This document shows positions 43,066-52,623 of a stretch of 64,000 nt of DNA, piece by piece. The notes below the pieces were generated by a model. The model had not been told where the DNA came from. It saw only the letters and a list, made by a program, of their open reading frames with translations, and did not search any database. Both the position numbers and the translations under genes were made by a program. Source of the DNA: Streptomyces violaceusniger Tu 4113 (GTDB lineage Bacteria; Actinomycetota; Actinomycetes; Streptomycetales; Streptomycetaceae); NCBI RefSeq assembly GCF_000147815.2, contig NC_015957.1, positions 6,696,001 through 6,760,000 on the forward strand, written 5' to 3'. Every line of letters starts with the position of its first letter. The stretch's first letter is position 1.

Positions 43066-45115
43066 CGTCGTCCGCGGGCCCGTGGCCCGTCGGGAGGTCC
43101 CCGGCCGGGGCCAGAGTGAGGAACCGCTGCTCCCACAGGGCGAACACCTCGGTGGCCAGTGCCTCCGACAGCCCGCCCACGGTCTTGGCCAGATCGCCGA
43201 GGGTGGTGGTGCCGTCGACCGCGCCGAGCAGTTCGTACAGCTCGGGCGAGACCTTCGCGGACGGGCCGCCGTCGTAGTCGAGGTGGATCTCGTGGGTCTT
43301 CGCTCCCGCCGAGGCGTCCGGACCGGCCGTCCTGCGCTCGACCAGCCGGGTCACCGGGCGGAAGCGCGGCACCAGAACGCCCAGGTCGGGTGAGGGTTTG
43401 CCGCGTACCAGGCAGTCCTCCACCACCAGAACGTCCAGGTCGGTGGTCAGGAAGCTGGTGACCACGTCGTCGAGGCTCTGCACGATGGGTTCGGCGTTGT
43501 TGTTGAAGGAGGTGTTGAGAAGCACGGGGGTGCCGGTCAGTTCGCCGAACCGCCGCACCAGGCGGTGGAACCGCTCGCCCGACTCGGTGGAGACGACCTG
43601 TACCCGGGCGGTGCCGTCCACGTGGGTGACCGCGCCGAGTTCCGTGCGCCGCTCCGGCAGCACCGGCACCACGAAGGACATGAACTCGTGGTTGCCGTCC
43701 GCGCCGGCGAGGTCGAAGTAGTCGCGGGCGGCTTCGGCGGTGACCACCGGGGCGAACGGCCGGAAGCCCTCGCGCTTCTTCACCATCGCGTTGATGCGGG
43801 TCCGGTTCTCCTCGGGGCGTGCGTCCGCGACGATGCTGCGGTGGCCCAGGGCACGGGGGCCGAACTCGGAGCGGCCGTACGCCCAGCCGAGCACCTGTCC
43901 CTCGGCGAGGAGTCCGGCCGCGGTCTCCACGGCGTCGTCCGGGAACTTCACATCGATCAGTGGCGCCCAGTCGGCCAGCCGTGCCCTGATCTGCTCCCGG
44001 CCGCCCATTGCCGGGCCGAGGCTCGCGCTGAGCAGCCGCTTCCTCGGCCGCTCCAGCGTGCCAAGGCTGGCCGCCGCGGCGTAGGCGGCGCCCTCGCCCG
44101 CGCCCGCGTCGTGCGAGGCGGGGTGCACGAACACCTCGTCGAAGAGCCCGGACCCCAGGATCAGCCCGTTGAGGCTGGAGTTGTGGGCGACGCCACCGCC
44201 GAAGCACAGGCGGGAGTGGCCGCTGGTCTTCGCCCAGTATTCGAGGATGTGCAGCACGATCTTCTCGACCGTCTCCTGGAGCGCGGCGGCGAAGTCGCGG
44301 TGCGCTTGGGTGAACGGCTCGCCCTTGCGGCGCGGCCGGAAGCCCTCGGCGTAGAACAGCGGGCTGACCAGGTTCGGCACCATGATGTTGCCGTGCAGCT
44401 CGTACTCGCCGTTGTCCTGGAGGGTGTAGAGCTTGGCGAAGGTGTCGCGGTAGGTCTCCGGGTTGCCCCAGGGGGCCAGGCCCATCACCTTGTACTCGTC
44501 GCCGAAGCCGTAGCCGAGCAGATAGGTGGCGTTCAGGTAGAGCCCGCCGAGCGACTTGGGGACCGGGTAGTCGGCCAGCTTCTCCAATTGCGTGCCCTCG
44601 GCGTGGTAGACGGTGCCGGAGTGCAGTTCGCCACGGCCGTCCAGCACCAGGACCAGTGCGGAGTCCATGCCGGAGTGCAGATACGAGGAGTACGCGTGCG
44701 CCTCGTGGTGCGGCACGTACACCAGCTTCTCGTCCGGCAGGTCCCAGCCCAGGCCCTCCTTCAGCCGCTGCCGGATCAGCTCCCGGGAGTAGCGCAGGGG
44801 TGCCCGCGGATATTCGGTGTAGAGGTGGTTGAGGACGGTGTCGATGTGGTTCTCGGGAAAGTAGTAGCCCACCGCGTCGACGTCCTCGGGCCGCGCACCG
44901 GCCAGCGCCAGGCACTCACGCACCGCGTTGAGGGGAAATTTGGTTGTCTTCTTGATCCGGTTGAGCCGCTCCTCCTCCACGGCGGCCACGAGTTCGCCGT
45001 CGCGGATCAAAGAAGCCGCCGAGTCGTGAAAGAACACCTCGCCGAGCTGCGGCACCACATCGGTGTCCGCGGCGGAGAAGTTGCCGTTGAGCCCGAGCAC
45101 AAGCACAGTGATCAC
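43049..45115 (-). CDS. gdmN: Ansamycin 7-O-carbamoyltransferase (NodU/CmcH family)
   Basis: 688-residue carbamoyltransferase. It transfers carbamoyl from carbamoyl phosphate through carbamoyl-adenylate to a hydroxyl; in geldanamycin-type pathways this is C7-OH, left by module 5. The N-terminal Kae1/YrdC-like ATP-grasping half includes the metal-binding HHEAHAYSS (about residue 138), an FGGGVAHN stretch and a [12 protein letters not shown] motif. The C-terminal NodU half has [14 protein letters not shown]. Length is right for GdmN (about 680). The start is GTG 45115; it lies 52 bp downstream of the FkbH-like gene and continues that operon. Very close to GdmN by memory of motifs and by its neighbours. 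Confidence 0.93.
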   Translation of the reverse strand: MITVLVLGLNGNFSAADTDVVPQLGEVFFHDSAASLIRDGELVAAVEEERLNRIKKTTKFPLNAVRECLALAGARPEDVDAVGYYFPENHIDTVLNHLYTEYPRAPLRYSRELIRQRLKEGLGWDLPDEKLVYVPHHEAHAYSSYLHSGMDSALVLVLDGRGELHSGTVYHAEGTQLEKLADYPVPKSLGGLYLNATYLLGYGFGDEYKVMGLAPWGNPETYRDTFAKLYTLQDNGEYELHGNIMVPNLVSPLFYAEGFRPRRKGEPFTQAHRDFAAALQETVEKIVLHILEYWAKTSGHSRLCFGGGVAHNSSLNGLILGSGLFDEVFVHPASHDAGAGEGAAYAAAASLGTLERPRKRLLSASLGPAMGGREQIRARLADWAPLIDVKFPDDAVETAAGLLAEGQVLGWAYGRSEFGPRALGHRSIVADARPEENRTRINAMVKKREGFRPFAPVVTAEAARDYFDLAGADGNHEFMSFVVPVLPERRTELGAVTHVDGTARVQVVSTESGERFHRLVRRFGELTGTPVLLNTSFNNNAEPIVQSLDDVVTSFLTTDLDVLVVEDCLVRGKPSPDLGVLVPRFRPVTRLVERRTAGPDASAGAKTHEIHLDYDGGPSAKVSPELYELLGAVDGTTTLGDLAKTVGGLSEALATEVFALWEQRFLTLAPAGDLPTGHGPADDGARGR

Positions 45116-45167
45116 CCAAACCAGTCGGAGGCGAACGCGAGGATGCGGGGCGGAAGACGCCCGCCGG

Positions 45168-46280
45168 TCACCGGGAGCGCGGCAGCGCCGCGTCGGCGAG
45201 CTCAGGCGCCGTCAGCCGCAGCGTCGTCGGGGCCGGCTGGAACGTGGGGATGAGGTGGAGGCGTTCGACCCCCTCCTCGTCGGGGACCGCGAGGGCGGCG
45301 GTGCACGCGCAGGTGGTGTCGGCGAACCCGGCGAAGCGGTAGGCGACCTCCATCATCCGGTTGCGATCGGTCCGCCGGAAATCGGCGGCCAGGTGCACCC
45401 CGGCCCGCGCCGCCTGATCGGCCAGCCAGTTCAGCAGGGTGGACCCGGCGCCGTAGGAGACCACCCGGCAGGAGGTGGCGAGCAGTTTCAGATGCCACAC
45501 CGCGGGGTGCCGTTCCAGCAGCACGATGCCGACGGCGCCGTGCGGGCCGAACCGGTCGGCCATCGTGATGACCAGCACCTCGTGTGAGGGGTCGGTGAGC
45601 AGTCCGCGCAGTACGGAGTCGGCGTAGTGCACACCGGTGGCGTTCATCTGGCTGGTGCGCAGGGTCAGTTCCTCGACCCGGGACAGCTCCCGCTCCGTGG
45701 CGCGGGAGATGCCCATCCGTATGTCCAGGGTGCGCAGGAAGTCCTCGTCGGGGCCGCTGAACTCGGCCCGCTCGGCGTCACGGCGGAACCCGGACTGGTA
45801 CATGTTCCGGCGCTGCCGCGAGTCCACGGTGACCACGGCGGGGCTGAACTCGGGCAGCCCGGTGAGCCCGGCCAGGTCCTCGGCCGCGTAGCAGCGCACC
45901 TCGGGGAGCCGGTAGGTGACCTCGGCCCGTTCGGCGGGCTGGTCGTCGACGAACGCCATGGCGCGGTCGGCGAAGTTCAGCCGATCGGCGATGGCGCGTA
46001 CCGATGCGGACTTGGGGCCCCAGCCGATGTGCGGCAGTACGAAGTACTCGGCGAGGCCCAGCGCCTCCAGGCGCCCCCAGGCGTGGTCGTGGTCGTTCTT
46101 GCTGGCGATCGACTGGAGAATGCCGCGTTCGTCGAGGGTGGTGATGACATCGCGCACCCACTCGAACGGCAGCACCTCGCCGTCTTCGAGCAGGGTGCCG
46201 CGCCACAGTGTGTTGTCCAGGTCCCAGACGAGACATTTGACGGCCGTCGGCGGCTCGCTCACGGGCTTCCCCTCCGTCAT
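45168..46280 (-). CDS. gdmH: FkbH-like glyceryl-ACP synthase (methoxymalonyl-ACP step 1)
   Basis: 370 residues. N-terminal HAD-type domain with VWDLDNTLW (DxDxT nucleophile region, about residues 22-30); C-terminal GNAT-like region (from about residue 190). FkbH proteins take the glyceryl group of 1,3-bisphosphoglycerate, remove the phosphate and load it on a dedicated ACP. I chose ATG 46280, although the frame stays open upstream to 46955: this start overlaps the stop of the preceding gene as ATGA, and the protein then begins as FkbH homologues do. First committed step to the extender used by modules 2 and 5. Confidence 0.92.
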   Translation of the reverse strand: MTEGKPVSEPPTAVKCLVWDLDNTLWRGTLLEDGEVLPFEWVRDVITTLDERGILQSIASKNDHDHAWGRLEALGLAEYFVLPHIGWGPKSASVRAIADRLNFADRAMAFVDDQPAERAEVTYRLPEVRCYAAEDLAGLTGLPEFSPAVVTVDSRQRRNMYQSGFRRDAERAEFSGPDEDFLRTLDIRMGISRATERELSRVEELTLRTSQMNATGVHYADSVLRGLLTDPSHEVLVITMADRFGPHGAVGIVLLERHPAVWHLKLLATSCRVVSYGAGSTLLNWLADQAARAGVHLAADFRRTDRNRMMEVAYRFAGFADTTCACTAALAVPDEEGVERLHLIPTFQPAPTTLRLTAPELADAALPRSR

Positions 46281-47389
46281 GCTTGCGCCTTCTTCCGCAT
46301 GTGCTGGGCGAGGACGAGCTGGCAGATCTCGCTGGTGCCCTCGATGACTTCCATCAGCTTCGCGTCGCGGTAGGCCCGGGCCACCACATGGCCGTCGGAG
46401 GCCGCGGCCGACGCCAGGAGCTGTACGGCGCGTGCCGCGCCCTCGGCCGCCTCGCGGGACGCGACGTACTTCGCGTGCACCGCGTCGACCGCCATGTCGG
46501 GCGAGCCGGTGTCCCAGGAGGCGCTGGCGTGTTCGCAGGCCCGGGTGGCGTGCCGCTCCGCGACGTACAGCTCGGCCAGGTGCCGGGCCACGAGCTGGTG
46601 CTCGGCGAGTCTGCGGCCGGACTGTTCCCGGGTGGCGGTGTGCGTGGCGGCGGCGTCCAGGCAGGCGCGCAGGATGCCGACGCACCCCCACGCCACGGAC
46701 ATGCGCCCGTAGGTGAGCGCCGCGGTGGTCGCCAGGGGCAGCGGCAGTCCGGTGCCACCGAGTACGTGGCCGGCGGGTACGCGGACCGCGTTCAGGGTGA
46801 TGTCCGCGTGGCCGGCGGCGCGGCAGCCCAGCGGGTCCGGCACCCGCGTGACGCTGACTCCGGGGGCCTGGGCGGGCACGACCACGGCCGCGGCGCCGCC
46901 ACGGTACTTCCCGAACACCACCAGCAGATCGGCGTAGTGCGCGGCGGTGATCCACACCTTGCGCCCGGTGACGACCACGTGTGTGCCGTCGTCGGCGATC
47001 TCGGTCTCCATCGCCGCCAGGTCGCTGCCCGCCCCGGGCTCGCTGAATCCGACCGCCGCCAGGTCACCGGAGGTCAGCCGGGGCAGAAAGGTGCCCCACT
47101 GCTCCGCGCCGCCCAGCCGCCGTACGGTCCATGCCGCCATGCCCTGGGACGTCATCACGCTGCGCAGCGAGCTGCAGCGGGCGCCGACCGCCGCGGTGAG
47201 CTCCCCGTTGGCACGGCTGTCCAGTCCGGTGCCGCCGTGCTCGGCGCCGACCTGTGCGCACAGCACACCGGAGGCGCCGAGTTTGACCAGGAGGTCGCGG
47301 GGCAGCTCCCCGGCCAGGTCCCAGGCGTCGGCCCGGTCCCCGATCAACCCGCTGACCAGCTCCGTATGGCTGGTGGCGGCGTCGGTCAC
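46277..47389 (-). CDS. gdmI: FkbI-like acyl-ACP dehydrogenase (methoxymalonyl-ACP pathway)
   Basis: 370-residue FAD-dependent acyl-CoA dehydrogenase-family protein. It contains the family signature VGFSEPGAGSDLAAM (about residue 110) and a C-terminal ASDGHVVARAYRDAKLMEVIEGTSEI region typical in position of the flavin/substrate-binding end. In the methoxymalonyl pathway FkbI is thought to act, with FkbK, on the oxidation of the ACP-bound glyceryl unit toward hydroxymalonyl-ACP. Start GTG 47389 overlaps the ACP stop as GTGA; its own stop overlaps the next start as ATGA. Both overlaps point to translational coupling. Confidence 0.92.
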   Translation of the reverse strand: MTDAATSHTELVSGLIGDRADAWDLAGELPRDLLVKLGASGVLCAQVGAEHGGTGLDSRANGELTAAVGARCSSLRSVMTSQGMAAWTVRRLGGAEQWGTFLPRLTSGDLAAVGFSEPGAGSDLAAMETEIADDGTHVVVTGRKVWITAAHYADLLVVFGKYRGGAAAVVVPAQAPGVSVTRVPDPLGCRAAGHADITLNAVRVPAGHVLGGTGLPLPLATTAALTYGRMSVAWGCVGILRACLDAAATHTATREQSGRRLAEHQLVARHLAELYVAERHATRACEHASASWDTGSPDMAVDAVHAKYVASREAAEGAARAVQLLASAAASDGHVVARAYRDAKLMEVIEGTSEICQLVLAQHMRKKAQA

Positions 47390-47661
47390 GGCTGTGCCCC
47401 GCGCAGTCGCAGGACCATCGCGGTCATCGCGTTGACCGTGCGGAAGTTGTCCAGCGCCAGGTCGGGGCCGGTGATCACCACGTCGAAGGTCGACTCCAGG
47501 TGCACGACCAGCTCCATGGCGAACATCGAGGACACGGCGCCGGTGCTGAACAGGTCGGTGTCCGGGTCCCAGGTCTGCTTGGTGCGCTGTTCGAGGAACT
47601 GCTGCACCTCCTGCGCCACCGTCTCGGCGGTGTGGCTGCCCGGCTCGGATGAGATGGTCAC
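47386..47661 (-). CDS. gdmJ: Discrete acyl carrier protein for methoxymalonyl (FkbJ-like)
   Basis: 91-residue ACP starting at GTG 47661, which overlaps the upstream dehydrogenase stop as GTGA. The phosphopantetheine site reads GAVSSM (Ser45), in place of the usual DSL. The acidic helix-2 surface and the length are normal for a carrier protein. It holds the glyceryl, hydroxymalonyl and methoxymalonyl intermediates that AT2 and AT5 use. Its frame is also open for about 900 bp upstream, but that part is antisense noise over the next gene. Confidence 0.92.
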   Translation of the reverse strand: MTISSEPGSHTAETVAQEVQQFLEQRTKQTWDPDTDLFSTGAVSSMFAMELVVHLESTFDVVITGPDLALDNFRTVNAMTAMVLRLRGAQP

Positions 47662-48524
47662 GCCAGTTCCTTCCCGTATGCGTAGAACCCGCGGCCCGAC
47701 TTGCGGCCCAGGTGGCCGTCGCGGACCTTCTTCAGCAGCAGTTCGCATGGCGCGCACCGCGAGTCGCCGGTGCGTATCTGCAGCACGCGCAGCGAGTCGG
47801 CGAGGTTGTCCAGGCCGATCAGGTCCGCGGTGCGCAGCGGCCCGGTGCGGTGGCCCAGACAGTCCCGCATGAGTACGTCCACGGCCTCCACCGTCGCCGT
47901 GCCCTCCTGCACCACCCGGATCGCGTCGTTGATCATCGGGTGCAGCACCCGGCTGGTGACGAACCCCGGCCCGTCGCCGACGACGACCGGCTTGCGCTCC
48001 AGCGCACGCAGCAGATCCGTCACGGCGGTCATCACCGCTTCCCCGGTACGGGGGCCGCGGATCACCTCCACCGTGGGGATCAGATACGGCGGGTTCATGA
48101 AGTGGGTGCCGACCAGCCGTGCCGGATCGGCGATATGACCGGCCAGTTCGTCGATCGGGATGGAGGAGGTGTTCGAGATCAGCGGCACCCGCGCTCCGGT
48201 GAGCCCGGCGACCGCTTCGAGCACCTTGGCCTTGGTGGGGGTGTCCTCGGTGACGGCCTCCACCACGGCGGTGGCGTTCCGGCCGTCGGCCAGGGACGCG
48301 GTGACCGTCAGCTCGCCCTGCGGGCGGCCGGCCGGCAGGGCTCCCATGAGCTGGGCCATGCGGAGCCGTTCGGTGACCGCGGCCCGTGTTCGGCCGGCCT
48401 TGGCCTCGTCCACCTCGACGACCGTCACCGGGATTCCATGCCCGACGGCGAGAGAGGTGATTCCCAGTCCCATCGTTCCTGCGCCCAGCACCGTGAGCCG
48501 CGGCGCTTCCGCATCTCCGCTCAT
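47658..48524 (-). CDS. gdmK: FkbK-like 3-hydroxyacyl dehydrogenase (methoxymalonyl-ACP pathway)
   Basis: 288 residues, 3-hydroxyacyl-CoA dehydrogenase family. N-terminal Rossmann motif [11 protein letters not shown] (residues about 12-22), then the catalytic region [11 protein letters not shown] and [17 protein letters not shown] with the conserved His. It is predicted to oxidise the glyceryl hydroxyl on the discrete ACP with NAD(P). I chose ATG 48524, with GGAGG seven bases upstream, over the TTG one codon earlier. It is the first gene of the - strand methoxymalonyl operon and is divergent from the O-methyltransferase gene. Confidence 0.92.
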   Translation of the reverse strand: MSGDAEAPRLTVLGAGTMGLGITSLAVGHGIPVTVVEVDEAKAGRTRAAVTERLRMAQLMGALPAGRPQGELTVTASLADGRNATAVVEAVTEDTPTKAKVLEAVAGLTGARVPLISNTSSIPIDELAGHIADPARLVGTHFMNPPYLIPTVEVIRGPRTGEAVMTAVTDLLRALERKPVVVGDGPGFVTSRVLHPMINDAIRVVQEGTATVEAVDVLMRDCLGHRTGPLRTADLIGLDNLADSLRVLQIRTGDSRCAPCELLLKKVRDGHLGRKSGRGFYAYGKELA

Positions 48525-48767
48525 CAATCGCCTCCGCAGCGCGTTGTGAACAACGTGCCGACCATGACACGCGCTTCCGCGTTCACGGTATTCTCCGGGC
48601 GGTCACACAAATCCCCTAAGGATCCCCCCTATACCCCCCTCAGCCGGAATATGAGTACCAGCATTCTGAAAGACGCCATTGCGCGGCGCGTCGACGGATT
48701 CTTAGCATGGGCCGCATTGCCTTTCCCTGAACCTTCCCTTTTCAGCTTTGCGGGGTGCGGAAATCCG
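48525..48767. promoter_or_regulatory. Divergent promoter region gdmK/gdmG with CCCCTA motifs
   Basis: 243-bp non-coding gap between divergent starts. It contains CCCCTA at 48613-48618 and 48626-48631 and a CCCCTC variant at 48636-48641, spaced 13 and 10 bases. The second and third flank a TATA. Similar clusters occur upstream of the P450 gene and of the LAL regulator gdmRII, so I take them as candidate regulator sites. No experimental support. Confidence 0.5.
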
Positions 48768-49424
48768 ATGGCTCAGCAAGTCGACGTGACCGAAGAAATT
48801 CTCGGATATGTCCGGGAACTGTCCCTGCGCGATGACGAGATTCTGGCCGGGCTGCGGGCGGAGACCGCGGGTCTGCCCGCCGCCCAGGCCATGCAGGTGA
48901 TGCCCGAGGAGGGCCAGCTCCTCGGGCTGCTGGTGAGGCTCGTCGGCGCCCGTTCGGTGTTGGAGATCGGCACCTTCACCGGTTACAGCACGCTGTGCAT
49001 GGCGCGGGCCCTGCCGGCCGACGGCACGCTGGTGACCTGCGACATCACGGCGAAGTGGCCGGGGCTCGGCCGCCCGTTCTGGGAGCGCGCCGACGTGGCG
49101 GACCGCATCGACGTGCGCATCGGTGACGCGAAGGAGACACTGGCCGGACTGCGGCGGGAGGGCCGGGAGTTCGACCTGGTCTTCATCGACGCGGACAAGA
49201 CCGGTTATGCGCACTATTACGAGGAGTCGCTGGCGATGCTCCGGCGTGGCGGGCTCATCGTCCTGGACAACACCCTCTTCTTCGGCCGGGTGACCGACCC
49301 CGCCGCGCAGGACGCCGACACGGCCGCCCTGCGCGAGGTCAACAAGCTGCTCCGGGAGGATGGCCGCGTCGAGATCAGCATGCTCACCGTGGGAGACGGC
49401 ATCACGCTCGCGGTCAAGCGCTGA
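48768..49424 (+). CDS. gdmG: FkbG-like O-methyltransferase (hydroxymalonyl-ACP methylation)
   Basis: 218-residue SAM-dependent class I methyltransferase of the CCoAOMT/COMT-like group. Motif I is [13 protein letters not shown] (about residues 64-76); FIDADKTGY is the metal and substrate-binding region, and [11 protein letters not shown] follows. It is predicted to methylate hydroxymalonyl-ACP to methoxymalonyl-ACP. I start at ATG 48768 ([12 protein letters not shown]), the usual FkbG N-terminus. Upstream in-frame starts would add an unsupported leader, and the ribosome site (GGGGTGCGG) is only moderate. It is transcribed away from its four partner genes and ends before a strong hairpin. Confidence 0.92.
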   Translation: MAQQVDVTEEILGYVRELSLRDDEILAGLRAETAGLPAAQAMQVMPEEGQLLGLLVRLVGARSVLEIGTFTGYSTLCMARALPADGTLVTCDITAKWPGLGRPFWERADVADRIDVRIGDAKETLAGLRREGREFDLVFIDADKTGYAHYYEESLAMLRRGGLIVLDNTLFFGRVTDPAAQDADTAALREVNKLLREDGRVEISMLTVGDGITLAVKR

Positions 49425-49483
49425 CTCCGCGACTGAGCGGCTGAACGTCTGAGGGTCTGCGCGGCTGAACGTCTGAACGTCTG

Positions 49484-49520
49484 ACGGCCATGTTCCGGGG
49501 CCCTCCCGGGACATGGCCGT
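49484..49520. terminator. Bidirectional terminator between gdmG and gdmRII
   Basis: 16-bp stem (49484-49499 with 49505-49520) with one wobble pair and a 5-base loop, between convergent genes. Just before it, GCGGCTGAACGTCTGA is repeated at 49437-49452 and 49461-49476. Confidence 0.8.
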
Positions 49521-49558
49521 CCGCGCGCGGCTCCGCTGTCAGGCGCGCGGCGCCGCCG

Positions 49559-52339
49559 TCACGCCAACTCCATCCGGTCGACGTACAGTTCGGTGGGCAG
49601 TTGCTCCCGGTGCTTGATGTCCAGCTTGCGGAACACCCGGGTCAGATGCTGCTCCACCGTGCTGGCCGTGACGTACAGCTTCCCGGCGATCTCCCGGTTG
49701 GTGTAGCCCATGGCGGCCAGCGACGCGACACGCCGTTCGGAGTGCGTCAGCCGCTCGATCGCGGTGTCCGACTTCGGCGTTGGTGCGGTGGCATCGTGCT
49801 GGTTGTCGGCCGGCAGCCACTCCTCGTACAGCGACGCCGCGTCGCACATCTTCGCCACATGCCAGGCCCGGCGCATGGTCCGGCGGGCCTGCTTCTTCTC
49901 GCCGAGCGCGTGGTACGCCTGGCTGAGGTCCCACAGCGTGCGGGCCAGCTCGTACTTGTCCTCCTGCTCGGTGAACAGGCCCACCGCCTCGTTGAGCAAC
50001 TGCGGCCGCCGCTTCGCCGAACTGGTGGCCGCCAGAAGACGCAACGACTGCCCGCGGGCCCGGGCGCCGTCCGTGTGCGGACGGCTGAGCTGCTGATACA
50101 CCAGGATCCGGGCCTGGTCGTGGTTGCCCTGCGCGAGCCATGCCTCCGCCGCCCCGATCCGCCACGGCACCGGGTCGCAGCCGCTGCTCAGCCCCCAGTC
50201 GGTGAGCAGTTCGCCGCACAGCAGGAAGTCCGCGAGCGCGGCCTGGTGCCGGCCCGCCGCCAGGAAGTAGTGGCCGCGCGCGTACAGGTAGTGGAGCCCG
50301 TAGGAGCTTTTGAACATGGCGTTGGGTACGGTCTGCGCGACATGGAACCCCGCCTCCTCGTGCCGCCCCATCCGCGTACACGCCAGGATGAGGGCGCCGA
50401 GCGGCAGCCCGATCGCGACGCCCCAAGCCCCGGGGGAGGCGTGGGTGAGGGCGGCGCGGGACTGCTCCGCGGCCTCGGCGAGGTCACCGCGGCGCAGCGC
50501 GATCTCCGACCTGGCCGCCGACAGCACCGCCTGCCGCATCGGGACGTGCGGTCCCCCACCGGTCTCGCCGAGCGCACCCTCGCACCAGGCGGACGCCAGG
50601 TCGTTCCGGCCGCCGTAGACCAGGGCGAGCAGGGCGAACAGCCCCGCCTGTTCGTGGCATGCCGGGTCGTGTCCGAGCTGCAGTTCGCGCAGCACCTCCT
50701 CGGCCCGGCGGACGGTGTGATGGCTCTGCCCGCCGGTGAGCACGTCGGCCAGAACCGTGCCGGCCCGGGGCCACACCGCCGCCCGTGTCGCCGCGGAGCC
50801 ACCGTGGTGGGCCGGGGCCACCCGCCGCTCCGCCAGCCAGGGATAAGTGCAGGTGAGTGCCGCCTCGATGGCATGGAGCTGGTCCGTGGCCGCGGGGTCC
50901 TCGCGCAGGTGGGCGAGCAGCCCCTCCACCTCGCTCAGCCCTCCCTTCCACAGGAGCTGCATGAGCAGGGTGACGCTGTCGGGGAGGCCGAGCCGGCCGG
51001 CGCGGACGGCGCCGTACAGCGGTGCGTGGTGCCGAGTGGCGGTGGACGGATTGATCTTCCATTCCGCCTCGGCGAGCTTCGCCTGCAAGACGGCGCGGCG
51101 CTCTTCGTGCGGGCATTGCTCGAAGGACTGCTCCAGTAAGTCGACGGCGATGGACGCCTCTTCGCCCACCGCCACCTGCTCGGCCACCTCCAGAAGCACC
51201 TCCGCCGACCACGAGTCGGGGATCTGCCCGGCCCGCACCAGATGACGGGCGATCGTGGTGGCTGGCCTGCCCTGGTCGTGCAGCAGCCGCGCGGCCCGCT
51301 GGTGCAGGGTCCTGCGCGCCTGCGCCGGCATGTCGTTGAGCACGCTCAACCGGGCCGCCTCCTGCCGGAACTCGCCCTCGTCCATCAGCCCGGCGCCGGT
51401 CAGCGCCGCAAGCACCTGGCTGATGGGCTCGGGCTCGTGTCCGGTCATCCAGGCGAGGTCGGCGGCGGGCAGGGCGGAGCCCACCACGGCCAGCGCGCGC
51501 ACCACGTCCAGGAAGATCGGCTCATTGCGGTGCAGGCAGCTCAGGAAGGACTGGCCGTAGCCGGTCTGGCGGGCCTCGCCGTGCTCGCGGTAGTCGGACA
51601 GCAGAGTGTGCAGCAGCAGCCGGTTGCCACCGGTGGCGGCGCAGATGTCGCCGACGTGGCGGCGCGCGGTCTCCCCCAGCTCCGCCACGACCACTTCGGC
51701 CACCTGGCCGGGGGCAAGCGGGCCCAGGCCGATGCGGCGCAGGTGCTGGGCGCGCAGCAGTTCGTAGCGGAGCGGCAGGGACGAGGGCAGGCTCAAATCG
51801 TCGGTGAATACGGCCGCGATGCGCGTCGAGTCCAGGCGCCGTACCAGTTGCAGGAGGAAGTGGGCGGAGGCCGGGTCGCTGTGCCGCACGTCGTCCACGG
51901 CGAGGAGCAGCGGCGTGTGTTCCGCGTGGTCGATCAGCGAGGTGCACAGCCGGTGGCACAGCCGGGCGATCTCGGCCTGGTCCACCGGATCGCCGGCCCC
52001 GTGGAGGATGTCCGGCAGCCCCGGTACCTCGGGCGGCCCGCCCGGTGACTTCCAGGCGCCGCGGGCCAATTGCGAGACGACGCCGAAGGGAAGGTCCCGC
52101 TCGCTGGGGGAACACGTCGCCGTGACGGCGAGATAGCCGGCCTCCGAGGCTCGCTCGGCGAACGACCGGAGCAGGGTCGTCTTCCCGCATGCCAGCGGTC
52201 CGTCCACGAGAAGAGCCTGCCCGGGCCGCACCAAAGAGTCACCGAATGGATGTCCGAGGTGCACCGCGGTATTCAATACCCCGCCCAGCGGACGGGAATT
52301 CGGCTCGCTATTCACCGGCATGGCATAGCTGTAGGGCAT
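49559..52339 (-). CDS. gdmRII: LAL-family (large LuxR) pathway activator
   Basis: 926-residue LAL-type transcriptional regulator. N-terminal ATPase with Walker A GPLACGKTTLL (about residues 47-57) and a Walker B-like LLLAVDDV. A long TPR-like helical middle follows, then a C-terminal LuxR helix-turn-helix (LTHSERRVASLAAMGYTNRE..., about residues 860-915). It is expected to activate the cluster by binding promoter DNA. Start ATG 52339. One rare TTA leucine codon lies at 51137-51139 (residue 401), suggesting dependence on the bldA tRNA. It faces the O-methyltransferase gene. The RI/RII naming is from memory of the geldanamycin locus order and could be swapped. Confidence 0.9.
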   Translation of the reverse strand: MPYSYAMPVNSEPNSRPLGGVLNTAVHLGHPFGDSLVRPGQALLVDGPLACGKTTLLRSFAERASEAGYLAVTATCSPSERDLPFGVVSQLARGAWKSPGGPPEVPGLPDILHGAGDPVDQAEIARLCHRLCTSLIDHAEHTPLLLAVDDVRHSDPASAHFLLQLVRRLDSTRIAAVFTDDLSLPSSLPLRYELLRAQHLRRIGLGPLAPGQVAEVVVAELGETARRHVGDICAATGGNRLLLHTLLSDYREHGEARQTGYGQSFLSCLHRNEPIFLDVVRALAVVGSALPAADLAWMTGHEPEPISQVLAALTGAGLMDEGEFRQEAARLSVLNDMPAQARRTLHQRAARLLHDQGRPATTIARHLVRAGQIPDSWSAEVLLEVAEQVAVGEEASIAVDLLEQSFEQCPHEERRAVLQAKLAEAEWKINPSTATRHHAPLYGAVRAGRLGLPDSVTLLMQLLWKGGLSEVEGLLAHLREDPAATDQLHAIEAALTCTYPWLAERRVAPAHHGGSAATRAAVWPRAGTVLADVLTGGQSHHTVRRAEEVLRELQLGHDPACHEQAGLFALLALVYGGRNDLASAWCEGALGETGGGPHVPMRQAVLSAARSEIALRRGDLAEAAEQSRAALTHASPGAWGVAIGLPLGALILACTRMGRHEEAGFHVAQTVPNAMFKSSYGLHYLYARGHYFLAAGRHQAALADFLLCGELLTDWGLSSGCDPVPWRIGAAEAWLAQGNHDQARILVYQQLSRPHTDGARARGQSLRLLAATSSAKRRPQLLNEAVGLFTEQEDKYELARTLWDLSQAYHALGEKKQARRTMRRAWHVAKMCDAASLYEEWLPADNQHDATAPTPKSDTAIERLTHSERRVASLAAMGYTNREIAGKLYVTASTVEQHLTRVFRKLDIKHREQLPTELYVDRMELA

Positions 52340-52623
52340 GGTGATGGTCCCCGATCGAGGTCGACGGAATGCGGACTCGCGGCCCTTGAGTCAGACCAAA
52401 TTGTTGATCGGGACACGATTCCATCAGCACGCCCCTGCCGGCCTCAACCCCTACCGGAACCTCCGCCCCCTAACCCGCCCCACCACATCTCGTTCTCTTC
52501 TTCGCGCCGTTCAGTTATCCGTGGCGGGCGCCGCACGGTCAACCCCCTATCGACTCCGTGCGCCCCTAAAACGTATGCGGAGAAACATCTGAAACGTCCC
52601 GGTGGCTCGGATACCGTGGCGTA
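52340..52623 (-). promoter_or_regulatory. Upstream region of gdmRII with four CCCCTA motifs
   Basis: 284-bp gap after the amino-DHQ synthase stop. CCCCTA occurs at 52448-52453, 52467-52472, 52544-52549 and 52563-52568, i.e. two pairs each spaced exactly 19 bp, all in one orientation (TAGGGG when read toward gdmRII). I see no gene here. Confidence 0.5.

Noticed and set aside
46281..46955. N-terminal extension of the FkbH-like protein
   Set aside because: The extension lies inside the acyl-CoA dehydrogenase gene and has no FkbH similarity; the ATG at 46280 overlaps the upstream stop as in coupled genes.
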